A stretch of 64,000 bases of DNA, from the NCBI RefSeq assembly GCF_001613385.1, contig NZ_BDCG01000015.1, forward strand, positions 248,001 to 312,000, in the 5' to 3' direction. The position numbers and the translations under genes are program-made. This document shows positions 62,466-64,000 of this stretch, one piece after another. The notes beneath the pieces were generated by a model. The model saw only the letters and a program-made list of their open reading frames with translations, searched no databases and had not been told where the DNA came from. Numbering within the stretch: the stretch's first letter is position 1; each line of letters starts with the position of its first letter. The stretch is from Nocardia flavorosea NBRC 108225 (lineage in GTDB: Bacteria; Actinomycetota; Actinomycetes; Mycobacteriales; Mycobacteriaceae).

Positions 62466-62683
62466 AACCAGGAGCGCTGCCGAGTCCAGCGTCGGGCGCG
62501 CGGAGTATGCCCGGCGCCGAATAGGTATGACCAGCCGGGCCGCCGAGCTCGCCGTCGTCGCCGAAGTCGCGATGCGCGCGGTGAGGCACGTGGCGAAGCA
62601 TCGGTCCGTGCTCGATGCGATGCGGCGCAGCCGCGAGCAGGGACCAGGGCGGGCCGAAACCCCGCGCCGACGGAGTCGGCGCC
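62466..62683 (+). repeat. Dispersed repeat, copy 5
   Basis: A degenerate unit (GAGCGCTGCCGAGTCCAGCG) at 62469, then the loop side of the stem-loop module (GTCCGTGCTCGATGCGATGC, GGCGCAGCCGCGAGCAGGGA) and GGGCCGAAACCCCGCGCCGA with hairpin GCGCCGAC-GGA-GTCGGCGC (62664-62682). It lies between the convergent amidohydrolase and cyclotransferase genes. Confidence 0.7.
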
Positions 62684-62695
62684 AAGGGGTACAGC

Positions 62696-63175
62696 TCAGC
62701 TGAAGTTGTTACCCGGGCCGACATTGCGGCTGTTGCGGGTGCGCAGGGCATGTACGTAGTCCGCTGGGGCACCGGCTTTTTCGGCGGCATCTGCCATCAC
62801 GCCCAGGTAGCGGGCCGAGGGAAGTCCGCCCTCGTAGGCGTCGAGAACGTACAACCACGCCAGGATGGGTTCGGTGCCGCTACCGGGGCTCGGGCTCACG
62901 CGGAGGCGGATCTTGCGGTGGATCCCGAAATCCGATCCCTCCCATCGGTCCAATCGCTGCTCGTCTTCCGGCGAGACGTCGTAGAGCACCACGAAGACCC
63001 GGGAACCCGGCTCTTCGACGACGGTGGCCAGCGGGCCTTCCCAGCCGATGTCGTCCCCGCTGAAGGTGAGGCGCCAGCCCTCCAGCCAGCCCGTCCCGAA
63101 CATGGGGGAGTGCGGACAGCGCTCGAGCATCTGGGTCGAATCCATATTGGACCCGTAGGCAGCGTAGATCGGCAC
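62696..63175 (-). CDS. Gamma-glutamylcyclotransferase-fold protein
   Basis: A 159-aa protein starting MPIYAAYGSNMDSTQMLERC. YGSN is the substrate-binding loop of the cyclotransferase fold; the EPILAWLYVLDAYEGGLPSA region follows. It resembles M. tuberculosis Rv3304 by position and length. Enzymatic substrate is unknown. Only 212 bases separate it from the divergent lpdA. Confidence 0.85.
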   Translation of the reverse strand: MPIYAAYGSNMDSTQMLERCPHSPMFGTGWLEGWRLTFSGDDIGWEGPLATVVEEPGSRVFVVLYDVSPEDEQRLDRWEGSDFGIHRKIRLRVSPSPGSGTEPILAWLYVLDAYEGGLPSARYLGVMADAAEKAGAPADYVHALRTRNSRNVGPGNNFS

Positions 63176-63387
63176 ACCGGCAGCTTAGTTGTGTTCCGGG
63201 CCGCACCGATACGGGGCGTCGTAATTGGTGCCGTGGGATCTGCTTCGAGGGCGGTTACGGGCGCCTGCTACCCCGCCCGGACTGTCGATGAGATCCGCTG
63301 AACAGCACCGACTAGGCTTGTCTCGGCGAGTGAGGGCCGCGACGCTGCCGCGCGCCGGGCGCGGGTGATCAGGGACAGGGGAAGTTT

Positions 63388-64000
63388 ATGACCCGCATTG
63401 CAATCATCGGTGGCGGACCCGCAGGCTACGAGGCGGCGCTGGTCGCGGCACAGCACGGCGCGCAGGTCGTGCTGATCGATTCCGACGGTATCGGCGGGGC
63501 GTGCGTGCTCTGGGACTGTGTCCCGTCCAAAACGTTCATCGCATCCACCGGGATCCGCACCGATCTGCGGCGGGCCCGCAATCTGGGGATAACGCTGGAT
63601 CCGAGCCAGGCCGAGGTGCGGTTGCCGGAGGTCAACGAGCGTGTGAAGGCGCTGGCGCTGGCGCAGTCGTCGGATATCCGGTCCAAGTTGCAGGCCGCGG
63701 GTGTCCGGGTGCTGCCGGGCTGGGGCCGGCTGGCAGGTCCGGGAGAGGGCCGGGCGACTCACCGGGTCGCGGTGGCCTGCCCGGATGCCGCCGACGAGAC
63801 CGTGGAGGCCGAGGTGGTGCTGATCGCTACGGGAGCCTCGCCGCGAGTTCTGGCCGGGGCCGAGCCCGATGGGGAGCGGATTCTGAACTGGCGCCAGCTC
63901 TACGATCTGGCCGAACTGCCGGAAACCCTGGTGGTGGTCGGTTCGGGTGTTACGGGCGCGGAATTCGTCTCCGCGTACACCGAAATGGGTGTTCGCGTGG
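63388..64000 (+). CDS. lpdA: NAD(P)H-quinone/dihydrolipoamide-type dehydrogenase, partial
   Basis: The first 204 codons of a flavoprotein disulfide reductase-like protein cut by the window edge. IIGGGPAGYEAALVAAQHG binds FAD, and GGACVLWDCVPSK has Cys-x4-Cys as in true lipoamide dehydrogenases. VVVGSGVTGAEFVSAY begins the NAD domain. It matches M. tuberculosis LpdA (Rv3303c) closely in style and position, a quinone reductase that, from memory, lacks one of these cysteines. GGGGAAG precedes the ATG. Confidence 0.9.
   Translation, partial: MTRIAIIGGGPAGYEAALVAAQHGAQVVLIDSDGIGGACVLWDCVPSKTFIASTGIRTDLRRARNLGITLDPSQAEVRLPEVNERVKALALAQSSDIRSKLQAAGVRVLPGWGRLAGPGEGRATHRVAVACPDAADETVEAEVVLIATGASPRVLAGAEPDGERILNWRQLYDLAELPETLVVVGSGVTGAEFVSAYTEMGVRV

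Noticed and set aside
1..64000. tRNA, rRNA, transposase or integrase genes
   Set aside because: No cloverleaf-like or transposase-like sequence was noticed by eye on either strand; a covariance search would be decisive.

Overview
The window is very GC-rich, with dense genes, many GTG starts, short overlaps (ATGA, TGATG, GTGA) and several likely leaderless promoters. Gene content and order point to a mycolic-acid actinomycete of the Nocardiaceae, most like Nocardia. From memory of the Mycobacterium tuberculosis map, the right two thirds follow Rv3341 down to Rv3303c: metX, icd, trpS, a YhjD/BrkB membrane protein, a DacB-type carboxypeptidase, add-deoA-cdd, sdhCDAB, an Rv3311-like protein, upp, pmm, deoD, an M20 amidohydrolase, an Rv3304-like cyclotransferase and lpdA. 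Accessory genes are inserted between these core genes. No rRNA, tRNA, transposase, phage integrase or CRISPR array was seen.

Left part (1-16.4 kb): small redox and regulatory units. These are an NTF2-like/NmrA pair behind two palindromic operators, two SDR enzymes, a D-2-hydroxyacid dehydrogenase, an XRE regulator divergent from a 111-aa protein and a coupled 29-aa membrane peptide, a YfhO-like membrane protein, a DUF6069 protein, an MDR reductase, a TauE/SafE exporter, an MFS drug transporter, a serine hydrolase and a TetR regulator. At 16.5-20.4 kb two LexA/SOS boxes precede a 150-aa protein gene and dnaE2. From 20.8 to 25.5 kb come a DUF4349 lipoprotein, a DUF167 protein, trmL, a decayed radical-SAM pseudogene, a DUF3017 protein and metX behind a SAM-IV riboswitch. 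A 57-aa ORF lies where metY often sits.

Middle (25.5-49.2 kb): icd; two related proteins with similar helical N-termini but different peptidoglycan-hydrolase C-termini (SLT transglycosylase and phage-tail lysozyme), flanking an acyl-CoA dehydrogenase and an alpha/beta hydrolase; an xthA-RNase-barstar operon; a TetR/MpaB-type oxygenase pair; trpS; DacB; the nucleoside salvage genes add, deoA and cdd with an LLM flavoprotein between the last two; and sdhCDAB with a strong terminator.

Right part (49.3-64 kb): a manganese-type metal ABC transporter behind a palindromic operator, radC, an orphan ribbon-helix-helix antitoxin, an Rv3311-like acidic protein, a four-gene type VII-secretion-like operon (EspC-like, WXG/NlpC-P60, hypothetical, YbaB), upp, pmm-deoD, an enoyl-CoA isomerase-like gene, an M20 amidohydrolase, a cyclotransferase-fold protein and the 5' part of lpdA.

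A dispersed intergenic repeat occurs at five places (20.4, 29.6, 39.3, 44.7 and 62.5 kb). It combines a roughly 65-bp tandem module, a long hairpin and a terminator-like GC palindrome. It is the strongest candidate here for something undescribed.
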